Made by a program: the position numbers and the translations under genes
The notes under the pieces: generated by a model
Databases searched by the model: none
What the model was told of the DNA's origin: nothing
What the model saw: the letters and a program-made list of their open reading frames with translations, nothing else
Part shown: positions 33,552 through 41,694 of the stretch, piece by piece
Layout: each line of letters opens with the position of its first letter
Position numbering within the stretch: position 1 is the stretch's first letter
DNA from: Pseudomonas sp. H9
GTDB lineage: Bacteria; Pseudomonadota; Gammaproteobacteria; Pseudomonadales; Pseudomonadaceae
Length of the DNA stretch: 64,000 nt
Direction: 5' to 3'
NCBI RefSeq assembly: GCF_004353925.1
Contig: NZ_SMOK01000011.1
Coordinates: forward strand, 496,001 to 560,000

Positions 33552-34565
33552 TCACTTGTACTCGATCAAAACCGCCTTGCCGGCACCGAATCGATTCAAC
33601 AGGAACTTCACCTGCCCAAGCATTTCGGGGAATTTTCCCAGCACCAAAAACACCGCCTGTAGCCAGTTCTCACGCGCCGACCGGCCACCGCGACGGGCAA
33701 GGCGCACGGTCTGTAGCGGGTAAATCAACAGCAACAGCAGCCCCCAACCGCCCAGCAGCACACTCGCCAGCAGCGTCAACAACGGGATGCCCAGGCCCCA
33801 CAGCCAGGCGCGACGCGACTCACGCTGCCAATGCCGTTCCGGTGCTGCACCATGCAGAAACGCGCCTTCGGCGAAGGCATAACCTGCGCGCAGGCTGCGT
33901 TGCCACCACTGGCTGAAGCGCGTCATCCCGGCATCATGCAGGGTCATTTCATCGGCCAGGCGCCAGACCTTCCAGCCACTGGCACGCAAGCGCACGCACA
34001 ACTCGGGCTCTTCGCCGGCGATCAGGTCGGGACGAAACCCGGACAGCGCCGCAAAAGCCTCGGCACGCATCAGCGCATCACCGCCACAGGCCTTGGCTTG
34101 GCCAACTGGTGTGTCCCACTCCAGGTCGCACAACAAGTTGTAAATCGAACGTTGAGGAAAACGCTCACGGCGCCGCCCGCACACCACAGCAACCTGCAGG
34201 TGGTCGTCGAGAAAAGCTTGTGCGGTCGAAAGCCAGTGCGCAGCAACCTCACAATCACCGTCGACAAACTGCACATAACGCATCGTCGGCAACAGCCGTT
34301 GCAAACAGGCGAAACCTTCGTTGCGCGCCCGCGCTGCGGTAAATGGCTGGGTCATGTCCAATGACACTACCTCCACCCCACGCGCCTGTGCCATTTGCAC
34401 AGAGCCATCGGTGGAACCGGAGTCCACATAGACCAGCTGCTCTGCGCGCCCCGCCAACGACGACAGGCAGCGCTCCAGCCGCTGGCCTTCGTTACGACCA
34501 ATCACCACCACGCCGATGCCTGTCACCCTGTGCCTCACTCGACCGTGTTCAACGGAACAACCCAT
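33552..34565 (-). CDS. Glycosyltransferase family 2 with C-terminal membrane region
   Basis: A 337-aa GT2 protein. The catalytic domain starts GIGVVVIGRNEGQRLERCLSSL and has QLVYVDSGSTDGS, FVDGDCEV (metal site) and GFRPDLIAGEEPELCVRLR. Two or three hydrophobic helices follow near residues 250-290 (LGIPLLTLLASVLLGGWGLLLLL). The ATG at 34565 has AGAGG upstream, but that site lies just outside the end of a MITE 10 nt away. A GTG 14 codons later would remove the unusual MGCSVEHGRVRHR leader, so the original start may differ. It adds a sugar to the repeat unit. Confidence 0.87.
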   Translation of the reverse strand: MGCSVEHGRVRHRVTGIGVVVIGRNEGQRLERCLSSLAGRAEQLVYVDSGSTDGSVQMAQARGVEVVSLDMTQPFTAARARNEGFACLQRLLPTMRYVQFVDGDCEVAAHWLSTAQAFLDDHLQVAVVCGRRRERFPQRSIYNLLCDLEWDTPVGQAKACGGDALMRAEAFAALSGFRPDLIAGEEPELCVRLRASGWKVWRLADEMTLHDAGMTRFSQWWQRSLRAGYAFAEGAFLHGAAPERHWQRESRRAWLWGLGIPLLTLLASVLLGGWGLLLLLIYPLQTVRLARRGGRSARENWLQAVFLVLGKFPEMLGQVKFLLNRFGAGKAVLIEYK

Positions 34566-34574
34566 GCACCTCTA

Positions 34575-34715
34575 GGCTCTATACGAAAAGCCTTGATACT
34601 CGGTGATGCTGCGTTGAAAACAGCCTCGGAATGCTCATTTACAACCCGTAAACTCCGCTTCCTCGGCTGTTTTCGCCTTGCCTGACCTTCGTCTCAAAAC
34701 TTTTCATACAGAGCC
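34575..34715. mobile_element. 141-bp MITE (IS5/IS427-like terminal repeats)
   Basis: The ends are GGCTCTATACGAAAAG (34575) and CTTTTCATACAGAGCC (to 34715), imperfect 16-bp inverted repeats with two mismatches. They are flanked by TA on both sides, consistent with a TA target duplication. Internally GAAAACAGCC and GGCTGTTTTC form a second stem. There is no transposase. I remember similar ends in Pseudomonas IS5-group elements. It lies between an O-acetyltransferase gene and a GT2 gene, 10 nt before the latter's start codon. Confidence 0.78.
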
Positions 34716-34733
34716 TACGCCCCATCAGCTGGC

Positions 34734-35258
34734 TCATGAGTACTGCACTGCTTCGCTGTGTTTTTTCGTCTTGATCGTTGCTGGCACGCCCACCGCCAGC
34801 GCGTTATCCGGCACATCGATCAACACCACCGCGTTGGAGCCGATCACCACATTGTTACCAATACGAATGTTGCCCAGCACTTTGGCCCCGGCGCCAATGT
34901 CGACGTTGTTGCCGAACACCGGCGCGATCGGCTCGCTCACATTTTTCAGGCCAACCACCACGCCATTGCGGATACGGCAGTCATCGCCGAACTTTGCATA
35001 GCCGCTGATGACGATGCCGCCAAAATGATCGATGACGAAGTTACGGCCAATCTCCACCTCACACGGCAATTCAATGCCGGTGATGATCTGCACGAACTTG
35101 AACAGTACTTTGTAGACCACCGAGCACAATTTGCGCAGTAATGCCGGCCGCACGCCGTAGCGCCAGCGCCCGAAGCGGTACACCATCAACGCCCAGAACC
35201 CCTGGGCGCCCCAATCACCACCGTGTGCCCGCAAGTCCGCCCGTATATTTTCGAACAT
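34734..35258 (-). CDS. Serine O-acetyltransferase-like hexapeptide acyltransferase
   Basis: A 174-aa left-handed beta-helix acyltransferase. An N-terminal helical part (MFENIRADLRAHGGDWGAQGFWALMVYRFGRWRYG) precedes hexapeptide repeats: CEVEIGRNFVIDHFGGIVISG, VFGNNVDIGAGAKVLGNIRIGNNVVIGSNAVV in pieces, ending AVGVPATIK. The His in IDHFGG is the expected catalytic base. It resembles CysE-type enzymes, but its place in the polysaccharide block points to O-acetylation of a sugar. The ATG at 35258 has AGGTG upstream. It is 8 nt downstream of a GT2 gene. Confidence 0.88.
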   Translation of the reverse strand: MFENIRADLRAHGGDWGAQGFWALMVYRFGRWRYGVRPALLRKLCSVVYKVLFKFVQIITGIELPCEVEIGRNFVIDHFGGIVISGYAKFGDDCRIRNGVVVGLKNVSEPIAPVFGNNVDIGAGAKVLGNIRIGNNVVIGSNAVVLIDVPDNALAVGVPATIKTKKHSEAVQYS

Positions 35259-35266
35259 GGCTTCAC

Positions 35267-36223
35267 CTACCGTGTGGGTTGGCTGGCAAATCGGGTAGCG
35301 AACAACAGTGACCAGGTCGTGCGGCTGTGCCGCCAACAGGCCTTGATAGCCCCCCAACCTCGCCCTTTCAGCAGGGCTTTGAGGGCCAGCACCAGATCGC
35401 CCAGGCTCACCAGAAACATATGCAGCAACAGCCCGGACAGGCCGTGATGCTTACGGAAGTACAACAGCTCGCTTTCGATTTGATAGGTCGAGATCTGGCG
35501 GCTGGCCGCCTCCAGTTCAGTCACTGACTTGGAGCTCTCTCCACCGATGTGCACCACAGTGGTGTGCGGGTAATACACCACTTTCCAGCCCGCCTCCTTG
35601 ACCCGCTTGCAGTGGTCCACTTCCTCGAAATAAAGGAAGTAACGCGGGTCAAACAGGCCAACCTGGTCGAGTACTTCGCGGCGCACCAGATAGAAACAGC
35701 CAGGCAGCCAGTCGCATTCGCGGACCGAAGCATGGTCCCAGTCCATTTCGTCGACCATTTGCAGCCCTGGGAAAAAGCGGTCGAGCCCGGTACGCGACAG
35801 AAAGATGTTGAACGGTGTCGGGAAATAGCGGCAGCAGGGCTGCAGGTCACCCTCGCGACCGACCAGGCGCACACCCAACACACCGCACTCCGGGTGTTCG
35901 TCCATGTAGGCGATGGTTTTAGCCAGGGTGTCATCAGCGACAAAGGCATCGGTGTTGAGCAATAAGGCGTACTTGCCTTTCAGGTGGTCGAGCAACTGAT
36001 TGTTGGCACGGCCAAAGCCAACGTTGTTTTTGTTGCTGACCAGCAAGGCCTCGGGGCACACCTGCGCCAAACGCTCCAGCGAGTTGTCGACTGACGCGTT
36101 GTCGACCACCAGATAGCTCGCCAACTGTTCGCCGTTGGCCTGGCGCAACGCATCAAACATGGGCTGCAGCAACCCTGCAGTATTGAAGTTGACGACCAGT
36201 ACATCGACAGGCTTGCTCTGCAT
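35267..36223 (-). CDS. Glycosyltransferase family 2, rhamnosyltransferase-like
   Basis: A 318-aa GT2 enzyme starting MQSKPVDVLVVNFNTAGLLQPM, with YLVVDNASVDNSLERL, NNVGFGRANNQLL and LLLNTDAFVADD (metal-binding region). DWLPGCFYLVRREVLDQVGLFDPRYFLYFEEVDHCKR is the acceptor/donor region typical of WbbL/RfbF-type rhamnosyltransferases. A GGGGAG site precedes the ATG at 36223; the longer open frame to 36454 runs through the neighbouring gene and is rejected. It lies 4 nt downstream of the acyltransferase gene. Donor sugar specificity is a guess. Confidence 0.9.
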   Translation of the reverse strand: MQSKPVDVLVVNFNTAGLLQPMFDALRQANGEQLASYLVVDNASVDNSLERLAQVCPEALLVSNKNNVGFGRANNQLLDHLKGKYALLLNTDAFVADDTLAKTIAYMDEHPECGVLGVRLVGREGDLQPCCRYFPTPFNIFLSRTGLDRFFPGLQMVDEMDWDHASVRECDWLPGCFYLVRREVLDQVGLFDPRYFLYFEEVDHCKRVKEAGWKVVYYPHTTVVHIGGESSKSVTELEAASRQISTYQIESELLYFRKHHGLSGLLLHMFLVSLGDLVLALKALLKGRGWGAIKACWRHSRTTWSLLFATRFASQPTR

Positions 36224-36227
36224 AATT

Positions 36228-36833
36228 TCACTCCCCGAAAAAATACTGGCGTCTGTACGCCTCAAGTTTCGGCTCCAGCTCAGGGTCGAAGATACCCTTG
36301 CGTTCTTTGAGTAAGTCTTTCCACGGGTAGGCCTCGCAGCGCTCCTCAACCCGTTTGAGCAGGTCATCGGTGCTGCAGATGACCTTGGCCGGGTTACCCG
36401 CGACCACGGTACCCGGTGGCACATCTTTAGTGACGATAGCGCCAGCGGCGACAATCGAGTTCGGCCCGATGGTCACGCGCGGCATGACAATCGCCCCATG
36501 GCCGATATAACAGTTGTCACGTACATCGATATAGCCGACCGAGTCGAGGTGCTTGTCATACAGAAAGCCAAGCAAGAGCACGACCGCGTCGTGACCGATC
36601 AAGGTGCAATCCGACAACCCGACCTGATTACCCAGACGCACCATCTTGGGGTCGGTAATGTTGCAACCGGGGTTGATAAAAACGTTGACGCCCACCGAGT
36701 GAAAATTGCCCCAGCGGCTTAGGTACTTACCCCATTCACCCGCATCAGGGTTGCAGAACTTCTTGTATGTTGAGCCTCCTCGCCCAGTTGAGTAGACATA
36801 CTGCGTCATTGCGCTCCGAATCCATCCAAACAT
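36228..36833 (-). CDS. Hexapeptide-repeat acetyltransferase, WcaF/CatB-like
   Basis: A 201-aa beta-helix acyltransferase. Repeats are visible from about residue 45: GVNVFINPGCNITDPKMVRLG, VGLSDCTLIGHDAVV, CYIGHGAIVMPRVTIGPNSIVAAGAIVTKDVPPGTVVAGNPAKVI in pieces. The IGHGAIVMP stretch bears the likely catalytic His. Such enzymes O-acetylate sugars with acetyl-CoA. GAGGG lies upstream of the ATG at 36833. It is the second acetyltransferase in the block, so the polymer is probably acetylated at two positions or on two sugars. The 147 nt up to the GMC gene stop hold no gene. Confidence 0.88.
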   Translation of the reverse strand: MFGWIRSAMTQYVYSTGRGGSTYKKFCNPDAGEWGKYLSRWGNFHSVGVNVFINPGCNITDPKMVRLGNQVGLSDCTLIGHDAVVLLLGFLYDKHLDSVGYIDVRDNCYIGHGAIVMPRVTIGPNSIVAAGAIVTKDVPPGTVVAGNPAKVICSTDDLLKRVEERCEAYPWKDLLKERKGIFDPELEPKLEAYRRQYFFGE

Positions 36834-36980
36834 ACTGCTACCCTCACAAGTAAAGCGACGCTGGACTGTCCCTGAGTTGCATCCGGTCTCATTCTTGTTG
36901 GTGCTGACCGATTGCACTCACCCGTTACTACCGTGCGACTGCTGGCACGTCACACCAGCAGCCTGTTCCCGCACGACAAC

Positions 36981-38447
36981 TCACACCGCCTGGCTGTTTG
37001 CCGCCTTCATCTTGTCGTTAAGGTGATCGGCCAGGCGCAACGCGAACTGCAGCAGCGGCATGGTCGGGTTCGAGGCGCCACCGGTAGCAAAAATGCTGCT
37101 CCCGGCGACATACAGGTTCTCGGTGCCAAACACCTTACAGTCAGGGTCGACCACACCGTGCTCCGCCAAGGCGGCCATCCGCGTAGTACCCATGTGGTGG
37201 GCATGGGGCGCCATTTTCAGGGGGACTTCGGTGTCGTAGACAAAGTCGTTGAGCTTGACGAATCCCAACCCCATCGCAGCAAACTGCTTGGCCAGCTCAC
37301 TGCCAATGCACTTGATGGTGTGTCGGTCACCGGCACTGAGCGCCCAATGGACGTTGACCTTGGCCACACCCAGTGCGTCTTTCTCGTCGAGCAGCGAAAC
37401 GCGGCTTTGCAGGCTGGGGAACTGCTCGATCAGCGTGCTGAGCACGCCGTCGCCCGGGCAACTGAACTTGGCGATGAATTCGATCTTGCTGGCAACGCCC
37501 ATTTCGCAGGCGAGGTTTTCCAGGAAGTTTTTCACTTGCGCGGTTCTGCCGTAGGTTCGAACGTCCGACAACACCTCCGCCAGGACATTGCCTTTGCCCG
37601 CCTGGTACTCCGCGACAAAGGCATCGCTGGTGAAGTACTGGCGCGTCTCGGTGTTTTGGCCGCGGCTCAGGATAAAGGTGCCCATGTCGATGTTCAGGTG
37701 CTCCATGAAACACCCACCGACCAGCCCGTCCTTGCTGATGACACCGGCGTCCAGCAGCGATTCGCTGTTGAGCAGTTGGCGGGCATTTTCGATGGCACCG
37801 GTAGCCAACACGAAATGGCTGGCATGAAGCGGCTCACGATTGAGATCGTAGTCAGACACCACCACATGCTTCAGGTGGCCTGATGCATCATCGAACTGCA
37901 GGTCGACGCAATTGCAATTGATGAAAACATCCAGCCCCGGCGTCTGCTCAAGTGCCGTTGCATACTTCTGGGCGAAACGCGTCGGTGGGCTGAGCAGGAA
38001 GCGGTCAGCATCGAATTCGCCGCCGTTGAGACCGACGTTGATCGCTTTGAAGTCGGCGCCTTGCGGTAAGTCGACAATCGCCATGGCCGCGGGCAAATAG
38101 CGCTCGATCTGCGCGTAGTCAATCGGCCAGCCTGGCAGGTCACCGGGCGGAGGAACGGCAAAGTCAGACGCTTCAAACGGACGGCAGCGACCGGCCCAGT
38201 GGTTGGAGGTACCGCCCAGATAGCGCAAACGCGTCTCGTGGGGAAACATATCGATACCCGTCGATGAGCACTCATAGAGCGCTTGCGAATCCGACGTGTA
38301 TTCGTGCCCACCGCCCTCGATCAGCACCACCTGCCAGCCGGCCTGTGCGAGCTGCAAAGCCAGGGTGATACCGGCCGGCCCGGCACCGACGATACACACG
38401 TCATAGCTGTCACGCAGGGCTTTTTGCGCCTGATAGTCCTTGATCAT
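36981..38447 (-). CDS. GMC-family FAD oxidoreductase
   Basis: A 488-aa flavoprotein. The FAD dinucleotide motif is at the N-terminus (YDVCIVGAGPAGITLALQLAQ, then VLIEGGG). Sequences such as RYLGGTSNHWAGRCRPF, HFVLATGAIENARQLL and the C-terminal VFGTENLYVAGSSIFATGGASNPTMP are those of glucose-methanol-choline oxidoreductases, with the His of PHAHHMGTTRM in the catalytic area. Its start overlaps the stop of a 66-aa Tat-signal protein (ATGA). The pair recalls membrane sugar dehydrogenases, in which a small Tat-bearing subunit carries the flavoprotein across the membrane. A role in oxidising a sugar of the polysaccharide or its precursor is inferred. Confidence 0.9.
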   Translation of the reverse strand: MIKDYQAQKALRDSYDVCIVGAGPAGITLALQLAQAGWQVVLIEGGGHEYTSDSQALYECSSTGIDMFPHETRLRYLGGTSNHWAGRCRPFEASDFAVPPPGDLPGWPIDYAQIERYLPAAMAIVDLPQGADFKAINVGLNGGEFDADRFLLSPPTRFAQKYATALEQTPGLDVFINCNCVDLQFDDASGHLKHVVVSDYDLNREPLHASHFVLATGAIENARQLLNSESLLDAGVISKDGLVGGCFMEHLNIDMGTFILSRGQNTETRQYFTSDAFVAEYQAGKGNVLAEVLSDVRTYGRTAQVKNFLENLACEMGVASKIEFIAKFSCPGDGVLSTLIEQFPSLQSRVSLLDEKDALGVAKVNVHWALSAGDRHTIKCIGSELAKQFAAMGLGFVKLNDFVYDTEVPLKMAPHAHHMGTTRMAALAEHGVVDPDCKVFGTENLYVAGSSIFATGGASNPTMPLLQFALRLADHLNDKMKAANSQAV

Positions 38448-38644
38448 GCCTGGGCTTTCCGAAAATGCTCAGTGGGTAGCACCCAACCGTTGATCATGAC
38501 AAACCCGGCGGGTTCAGGTGCAGCCGGTTTGCGCGCAGCCTCGCCGGACAAGCCAAACACTGCCCCCCCTACACTCAACAACACACACCGGCCCAGAAAG
38601 CCCCTGCGACCCAACAACGGAGTACAAAACTGCAGCTTCCCCAT
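38444..38644 (-). CDS. Small Tat-signal protein, probable partner of the GMC oxidoreductase
   Basis: A 66-aa protein. It has a twin-arginine motif, GRRGFLG (residues 12-18), followed by a hydrophobic stretch CVLLSVGGAVFGLSG and an Ala/Pro-rich linker, then FVMINGWVLPTEHFRK. It overlaps the GMC gene by 4 nt (ATGA), so the two are translationally coupled. Because the GMC protein has no signal peptide of its own, this small protein could bring it to the periplasm, as small subunits of gluconate and sorbitol dehydrogenases do. The NGWVLP segment may be the contact region. I do not recognise a named family. Confidence 0.75.
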   Translation of the reverse strand: MGKLQFCTPLLGRRGFLGRCVLLSVGGAVFGLSGEAARKPAAPEPAGFVMINGWVLPTEHFRKAQA

Positions 38645-38690
38645 GATCTCAAGACCTATGCCGTTCTAGTTATCAAGACATCAACGTCAT

Positions 38691-40067
38691 TCACAGCCAT
38701 TCATAAAAGCGCGTCGCCAACAGACCACACAGTGCGCCGACCGCCATCATCGGCAGCACGAGAAGTTCACGCTTGAGGTCGAAAAACCCGAGTTTGCAGT
38801 TGACGTAAACAATCAGAACCAGCGTCGGGAAGGTATGCAACGCCACGCCCCAGATCGCCAGGTCCACCCCCCCTATGCTCAGCAACAGCGGTAGCAATAC
38901 CCACAACGAAACCAGCCGGATCACGTTATCCATGGCCTGGTACTTGGTGTGTCCCAAGGCAATCCAGACTTGATGGGCCAAGGTATAGCGCAAGGTGAAG
39001 AACGATAACGACAGTATAGCCAGCATCGGCCCGGCGCCAGCGTAGCGTTCATCATATAACCAGCCGATGAGCATCGGGCTTGCAGTCAGGAACACGCCAC
39101 CAATGAACAACAGGCCCAAGTCAGCCAACAGCCTGAATCGATGGTAGAGGTTTTTCAGGCGCTCGCTGTCCCCTTCCCTCGCCGCTTCGCTGAACACCGG
39201 CAAGGATACCCCCACCACCAACCTCATCAGCCCCATCTGAATCGAGCTTAGAATCAGGATGGCAATGGAATACACGCCCAGCTCCGCCGCCGTCATGCTG
39301 GCGCCGAAGACGATCCGGTCGCCGTACATCGCCAACACCCCGACAATCGACGACAGCAGGATCCAACGACCAAACGCAACCAGTTCGGTGGCAGCGGATC
39401 GATCCCAGTGGATGCGGTTTCCCGGCCCTTGCAGCGCGGTGTGGCTAAGAACGGTGCCGATCAGCGCCGCGACCAGGCCAGCGACCACCAACGCCCAGAT
39501 CGAGCGGGTCAAGTAACCGATCACCAGCATGGCCACCAGGCCGGCGAACTGCGACGACAGCTCGATCAACACCACGCGCTTGAGTTGGAAAGAACGTACG
39601 GCGACGTCTATGTTTGTTGATTGGAACCCGGAGATGATGGCCGACACGCCGGTGATCGCCATGACCAACGGCAGTTCGGGGGCCGCGTAGGTCGAGTCTG
39701 CGGGCCACAGTTGCGCGACCTGGGCCAGCCAAACCCCCAGAGCGATCAACAGCACCACGGCAAACAGTACAACGCTGCGCACCAGCTGTACCGTCCAGGC
39801 GGTGTTGAGGAACAGCGGGTCATCACCACGCTGGCTCTGGATGATGTTTTGTCGCAAGCCCACATCGGACAACAAGTGCAGGAGTACCAGCAAGGTGGTG
39901 GCGATGACCATCACCCCGAACATTTCCGGTACCAGTAGCCGGGCTATGATCAGGTTGCCGCCCAGGCGCATCGCTTGCGACGCCACCAGCGAAATCAGGT
40001 TCCAGACCCCTGCGCCGATGGCGCGCTTGCGAAGGCTGGTAGGAGCTGACACATCAATCGCCGTCAT
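38691..40067 (-). CDS. Wzx-type oligosaccharide flippase
   Basis: A 458-aa polytopic membrane protein of the polysaccharide transporter (MOP) superfamily, with about twelve to fourteen helices. Typical signals are IGAGVWNLISLVASQAMRLGGNLIIARLL at the start (in pieces), FGVMVIATTLLVLLHLLSDVGLRQNIIQ and FGRWILLSSIVGVLAMYGDRIVFG. It should flip the lipid-linked repeat unit across the inner membrane. GGGA lies 9 nt upstream of the ATG. It heads the minus-strand block and diverges from the polymerase gene. Confidence 0.92.
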   Translation of the reverse strand: MTAIDVSAPTSLRKRAIGAGVWNLISLVASQAMRLGGNLIIARLLVPEMFGVMVIATTLLVLLHLLSDVGLRQNIIQSQRGDDPLFLNTAWTVQLVRSVVLFAVVLLIALGVWLAQVAQLWPADSTYAAPELPLVMAITGVSAIISGFQSTNIDVAVRSFQLKRVVLIELSSQFAGLVAMLVIGYLTRSIWALVVAGLVAALIGTVLSHTALQGPGNRIHWDRSAATELVAFGRWILLSSIVGVLAMYGDRIVFGASMTAAELGVYSIAILILSSIQMGLMRLVVGVSLPVFSEAAREGDSERLKNLYHRFRLLADLGLLFIGGVFLTASPMLIGWLYDERYAGAGPMLAILSLSFFTLRYTLAHQVWIALGHTKYQAMDNVIRLVSLWVLLPLLLSIGGVDLAIWGVALHTFPTLVLIVYVNCKLGFFDLKRELLVLPMMAVGALCGLLATRFYEWL

Positions 40068-40078
40068 GTAATCAATCC

Positions 40079-40107
40079 CTGACTGAATGGCTAGAAGTCA
40101 CTATAGT
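40079..40107 (+). promoter_or_regulatory. Candidate sigma-70 promoter for the polymerase/hydrolase genes
   Basis: CTGACT (40079-40084) and TATAGT (40102-40107) are spaced by 17 nt in the 95-nt divergent region, 55 nt before the polymerase gene. The fit to TTGACA/TATAAT is moderate. No operator is evident. Confidence 0.4.
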
Positions 40108-40162
40108 TTCATTTAGCCATGATGCTAGCCGTCATCCACCCATGGATAGGTGCCCATAGCCG

Positions 40163-41689
40163 ATGCCTGAACATTTACGTGCGCTGATCGTTATTGTGTT
40201 TGTGGCTGGCGTGGTCTTTGCCCTGGCGCGGCGGCCGGCAACCGACCTGATGGCCTACAGCGACTTCAAGCGACGGCGCAATTTATGGTTCGCCTTGACC
40301 CTCGTGGCGTTTTTTTCGCACAACTTCTGGGTATATGCTGCGGCCGCCACGGTCCTGCTGACACTGGCCCGGCGCCGCGAACGCAACCCCATGGCGCTGT
40401 TCTTCATGCTGCTGTTTCTCATTCCGCCCGCCATGGTGCCGGTCTCCGGTTTCGGCGTAATCAACTACCTGGTGGACGTGAACCACATTCGGCTGCTGAC
40501 CCTATGTGTGTTGCTGCCGGTCGCGCTGAGCTTGCGCAGGCAAAGCGATACCCTGTCGTTCGGCCGTACCTGGCCTGATCGCATCCTGGCCGCCAGCCTG
40601 GTATTGATGATCCTGTTGTACCTGCGCGACACCTCGGTCACCGACACCTTGCGCCAGGTGTTGTACCTGTATGTCGATGTGTTCCTGCCGTACTACGTCG
40701 CCAGCCGCGCCCTGAAAACCATGAGCGACTTCAAGGACGCCATGCTGGCGTTCGTGCTCGCTTCGTTCGTGCTCGCGCTGATCGGCGTTGCCGAGTTCAT
40801 GCGCCATTGGCTGCTGTACAACGGGCTGCTCGAAGCCATGGGTGTGCAATGGGAGATGTCTGGCTACTTGAGCCGCGGCGGCTCCTTGCGTGCCAGCGCC
40901 ACCACCGGGCAGGCCATTGTCCTCGGTTACGTAATGAGCGTGGCGATTGGCTTGTTCCTGTTTGTGCAGGGCTACGTGCGCAATCCCCTGAATCGACTCC
41001 TCGGCGCCCTGTTGCTGGCCGCGGGGTTGATCGTCCCCTTGTCGCGCGGGCCCTGGATCGGCGCAGCCATCATCGTTGTCATCTTCATCGCCACCGGCAA
41101 ACGCGCCGTCAAGCGCCTGGGCCTGCTGGCGCTGGTCGGCATGCTCTCGCTGCCGCTGCTGAGCGTGCTGCCTGGCGGCGACAAGGTCCTCGACCTGTTG
41201 CCGTTCATTGGCAACCTTGAGAAGGGCAATATCACCTACCGGGAGCGTTTGCTCGACAATGCGTGGATTGTCATCCAGCGCAATCCACTATTCGGCACGT
41301 TCGATTTTCGCAACACCCCGGAAATGCAATCGATGATTCAAGGTGGCGGCATTATCGACATCGTCAACACCTACATCGGCCTGGCGCTGCGCATCGGCCT
41401 GGTGGGCATGACGCTGTTCGTGGCGTTCTTCGTCAGTATCCTGCTGGCGATCCGCAAGAACATGCTGCTGTTTCCCGACAAAGAAGCCGAACAACGACAG
41501 CTCGGGCGTGCGTTGCTGGCCACCCTGATCGGGATCATGGTGATTATTTTCACCGTCAGCAGCATCACCGTGATTCCCGTGGTGTACTGGTCGATCGGCG
41601 GGCTGGGCGTGGCCTATGCCCAGATGGTCCGCACACTCAGGCACAGCCACGCAACAGACGTTGCCCATGCCGCCCTTCAACCCAGGTAA
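40163..41689 (+). CDS. O-antigen ligase/polymerase-type membrane protein (Wzy-like)
   Basis: A 508-aa polytopic protein with about eleven helices. The large periplasmic loop and the motif LIVPLSRGPWIGAAIIVVIFI near residue 290, followed by NPLFGTFDF at about residue 375, are features of the Wzy_C/WaaL ligase-polymerase superfamily. It should polymerise the flipped repeat units. It starts the plus-strand block of polymerase, glycoside hydrolase and GalE genes. Its stop overlaps (TAATG) a possible early start of the hydrolase gene. Confidence 0.88.
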   Translation: MPEHLRALIVIVFVAGVVFALARRPATDLMAYSDFKRRRNLWFALTLVAFFSHNFWVYAAAATVLLTLARRRERNPMALFFMLLFLIPPAMVPVSGFGVINYLVDVNHIRLLTLCVLLPVALSLRRQSDTLSFGRTWPDRILAASLVLMILLYLRDTSVTDTLRQVLYLYVDVFLPYYVASRALKTMSDFKDAMLAFVLASFVLALIGVAEFMRHWLLYNGLLEAMGVQWEMSGYLSRGGSLRASATTGQAIVLGYVMSVAIGLFLFVQGYVRNPLNRLLGALLLAAGLIVPLSRGPWIGAAIIVVIFIATGKRAVKRLGLLALVGMLSLPLLSVLPGGDKVLDLLPFIGNLEKGNITYRERLLDNAWIVIQRNPLFGTFDFRNTPEMQSMIQGGGIIDIVNTYIGLALRIGLVGMTLFVAFFVSILLAIRKNMLLFPDKEAEQRQLGRALLATLIGIMVIIFTVSSITVIPVVYWSIGGLGVAYAQMVRTLRHSHATDVAHAALQPR

Positions 41690-41694
41690 TGCCA

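Noticed and set aside
34395..34685. Small open frame across the MITE as a gene or transposase fragment
   Set aside because: It merely reads through the element and neighbouring GT2 antisense strand; no transposase motif is present.
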